Assembly (NCBI GenBank): GCA_947500445.1
Contig: CANMSB010000007.1
Coordinates: forward strand, 62,001 to 126,000
DNA: 64,000 nt
Origin: an uncultured Flavobacteriaceae bacterium
Lineage (GTDB): Bacteria > Bacteroidota > Bacteroidia > Flavobacteriales > Flavobacteriaceae
Reading direction: 5' to 3'
Below are positions 62,170 to 64,000 of this stretch, piece after piece. The stretch's first letter is position 1. Every line of letters begins with the position of its first letter. A program made the position numbers and the translations under genes. The notes beneath the pieces were generated by a model. It did not search any database and was not told the DNA's origin. It worked only from the letters and a program-made list of their open reading frames with translations.

Positions 62170-62766
62170 ATGGCATACGATAAGTTTACGACACTTACTT
62201 CATCCGTAGTTCCCTTACCCATAGAGAATGTGGATACGGATCAGATTATTCCGGCCCGATTTTTAAAGGCAACCGAGCGCAAGGGGTTTGGAGACAACCT
62301 CTTTAGGGATTGGCGGTACAACAGTGATAATACCATCAAGGAAGATTTTCCGTTGAACGATAAAAAATATAGTGGTAAAATTTTGGTAGGCGGTAAAAAT
62401 TTTGGTTCAGGGTCTTCCCGTGAGCATGCCGCTTGGGCCATTTACGATTATGGTTTTCGGTGTGTGGTGTCCAGTTTTTTCGCTGATATTTTCCGTAATA
62501 ATTGTTTGAACATAGGGGTATTGCCCGTGCAGGTAAGCGCTTCCTTTTTAAAGGAAATTTTTGAAGCGGTAGCTGCAAATGCGGATACCCAGCTAACGGT
62601 AGACCTCCCACAACAGACCATAACCATAGTTCCTAGCGGAAAACAGGAGAAATTCGACATCAACGCCTATAAAAAAGCCAACATGACCAATGGTTATGAC
62701 GATATCGACTACTTGTTGAACATTAAGGAGGATATTCGTGAGTTCGCCTTGAACAGACCTTTATAA
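62170..62766 (+). CDS. leuD: 3-isopropylmalate dehydratase small subunit
   Basis: This 198-residue protein is the swivelling domain partner of LeuC. NVDTDQIIPARFL near the N-terminus, GGKNFGSGSSREHA (about 78) and the late YDDIDYLLNI match LeuD. It should complete the active site with LeuC in the cytosol. The gene is coupled in order to leuC. Confidence 0.95.
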   Translation: MAYDKFTTLTSSVVPLPIENVDTDQIIPARFLKATERKGFGDNLFRDWRYNSDNTIKEDFPLNDKKYSGKILVGGKNFGSGSSREHAAWAIYDYGFRCVVSSFFADIFRNNCLNIGVLPVQVSASFLKEIFEAVAANADTQLTVDLPQQTITIVPSGKQEKFDINAYKKANMTNGYDDIDYLLNIKEDIREFALNRPL

Positions 62767-62873
62767 AATCTATTTTACTCAAAAAACGATGACCAAACGG
62801 TAATTGGAACGTTCCAAACACCAGGTCATACTAAAATTCAATTACCGCCCTTCTAGGACAACGCATTACTCCC

Positions 62874-64000
62874 ATGAAAAGACAGCTGGAAATAATGGAT
62901 ACTACCCTCAGGGACGGGGAACAGACTTCAGGGGTATCCTTTTCCGTTTCCGAGAAACTCACCTTGGCAAAATTATTGCTCGAAGAGTTAAAGGTAGATC
63001 GTATCGAAGTGGCTTCGGCAAGGGTTTCCGAAGGGGAACTTGAGGCCGTTACGCAGATTACGGATTGGGCCTCCCAACACGGGTACTTGAACAATGTAGA
63101 AATTTTGACCTTTACCGATGGCGGTATTTCATTGGATTGGATGGAAAAAGCAGGGGCCAAAGCACAGAACCTGCTTACCAAAGGCTCCCTGAACCATTTG
63201 AAACACCAGCTTAAAAAGACGGCGAAAGAGCACTTTTCCGATATCGCGGAGGTTTTCGAAACTGCCGAGAGCAAGGGCATCATCAACAATATTTATTTGG
63301 AAGATTGGAGCAATGGCATGCGGAATTCAAAAAACTATGTGTTCGAGTTTCTTGATTTTCTTAGTTCGCAGCCCGTAAAACGGGTGCTGCTTCCCGATAC
63401 TTTAGGAATTCTTACCCATTGGGAAACCTATTCATTTCTAGAAGAAATTTTACAGCGCTATCCCAAATTGCATATCGACTTTCATGGACACAACGATTAC
63501 GATCTTGGCGTGGCCAATATTATGGAGGCGATCAAGGCCGGATGCCATGGATTACACCTGACCGTGAACGGTATGGGAGAACGCGCCGGTAATGCACCAA
63601 TGGCCAGTGCCATTGCGGCCATAAAGGATTTTTTACCGCAGATAAACCTAGGTGTCAACGAAAAGGCATTGTACAAAGTCAGTAAACTCGTATCGGCCTT
63701 CACTGGTGTGGGCATTCCTGCGAACAAACCCATCGTTGGGGAAAACGTTTTCACCCAAACCGCTGGAATTCATGCCGATGGAGACAACAAAAACAACCTT
63801 TACTTTAGCGATTTAATGCCGGAGCGTTTTGGCAGAAAACGAAAATATGCCCTAGGGAAAATGTCCGGAAAGGCCAATATTCAGAAGAATTTACAGGAGC
63901 TCGGGCTGACCTTAAATGACGATGAATTAAAAAAAGTGACCCAACGCATCATCGAATTGGGCGATAAAAAAGAACGGGTTACCAAGGACGACCTTCCCTA
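62874..64000 (+). CDS. leuA: 2-isopropylmalate synthase-type protein, 5' part (runs off the window)
   Basis: From the ATG at 62874 the frame stays open to the window edge (375 codons). The protein has the HMGL/LeuA barrel: TTLRDGEQTSG at the start, then the metal site in HGHNDYDLG (about 205), NGMGERAGNA, and AGIHADGD. It would condense an acyl-CoA with a 2-oxoacid, which is 2-isopropylmalate synthesis in the leuC-leuD context. The citramalate synthase activity of close relatives cannot be excluded. The regulatory C-terminal domain lies outside the window. Confidence 0.9.
   Translation, partial: MKRQLEIMDTTLRDGEQTSGVSFSVSEKLTLAKLLLEELKVDRIEVASARVSEGELEAVTQITDWASQHGYLNNVEILTFTDGGISLDWMEKAGAKAQNLLTKGSLNHLKHQLKKTAKEHFSDIAEVFETAESKGIINNIYLEDWSNGMRNSKNYVFEFLDFLSSQPVKRVLLPDTLGILTHWETYSFLEEILQRYPKLHIDFHGHNDYDLGVANIMEAIKAGCHGLHLTVNGMGERAGNAPMASAIAAIKDFLPQINLGVNEKALYKVSKLVSAFTGVGIPANKPIVGENVFTQTAGIHADGDNKNNLYFSDLMPERFGRKRKYALGKMSGKANIQKNLQELGLTLNDDELKKVTQRIIELGDKKERVTKDDLP

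Noticed and set aside
62804-63043. Plus-strand open frame after leuD
   Set aside because: It is out of frame with the leuA-type gene that starts at 62874 and lacks any family feature.

Overview
The window looks like the chromosome of a marine-type member of Bacteroidota, most likely family Flavobacteriaceae. The signs are Bacteroidota-type promoters (TAnnTTTG -7 boxes), several genes starting with TTG, lipoproteins with an early Cys, a type VI secretion system (T6SS) of subtype iii that uses Bacteroidota-only parts (TssN, TssO, PKD-bearing TssP), and housekeeping genes of flavobacterial type. No genus can be named from the sequence alone.

Region 1 (1-27.3 kb) is mostly housekeeping. It holds the C-terminus of UvrA, a LOG-family nucleotide phosphoribohydrolase, an M1-peptidase-like protein that has lost its zinc site and carries a barrel-like C-terminus, a fused alpha/beta 2-oxoacid dehydrogenase E1, DoxX, HolA, an orphan HsdR N-terminal-like nuclease domain, a glycosyltransferase, two related OmpA-like proteins (one degenerate), a threonylcarbamoyl-AMP synthase, an NAD(P)-binding protein, an SRPBCC protein, a UvrD/PcrA helicase, an M20 amidohydrolase, an FMN-binding glutamate synthase-like protein, an SGNH-like lipoprotein, a patatin, an active-looking M1 aminopeptidase and RecG. 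A 1779-residue Ig/PKD-repeat surface lipoprotein follows (27.4-32.7 kb).

Region 2 (32.9-59.1 kb) is a subtype-iii T6SS built as two divergent gene sets around 40.35-40.40 kb. Leftward run TssP (PKD), Hcp, TssB, TssC, a second Hcp, a lipase-like putative effector with a small membrane partner, and then a TraN(DUF4138)-TraO pair that resembles outer-membrane parts of Bacteroidota conjugation machines. Rightward run an NlpC/P60 lipoprotein, TssG, TssN, TssK, TssO, TssH (ClpV), TssE, TssF and VgrG. After VgrG comes an A/T-rich cargo cassette: an HELGH-containing protein, a DUF4280 PAAR-like tip, a 903-residue OmpA-domain protein (putative effector), a lipoprotein (putative immunity) and an unknown protein. 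The arm ends with a GIDE-like membrane protein, LemA and a small membrane protein. The likely logic is that TssB/TssC/Hcp form the contractile tube, TssE/F/G/K the baseplate, VgrG plus DUF4280 the spike, ClpV recycles the sheath, and TssN/TssO/TssP, possibly with TraN/TraO and the NlpC/P60 enzyme, form the envelope channel.

Region 3 (59.1-64 kb) holds a third copy of a 160-bp TTA-flanked repeat (the others are at 11.8 and 16.0 kb, the latter inverted), a lipoprotein gene broken by a one-base frameshift, and the leucine pathway genes leuC, leuD and a leuA-type gene that runs off the end. The most novel items are the TraN/TraO pair inside a T6SS locus, the two putative effector-immunity sets, the sharp base-composition mosaic at VgrG, and the 160-bp repeat family. 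I saw no tRNA, rRNA or CRISPR array, but no systematic search was possible.
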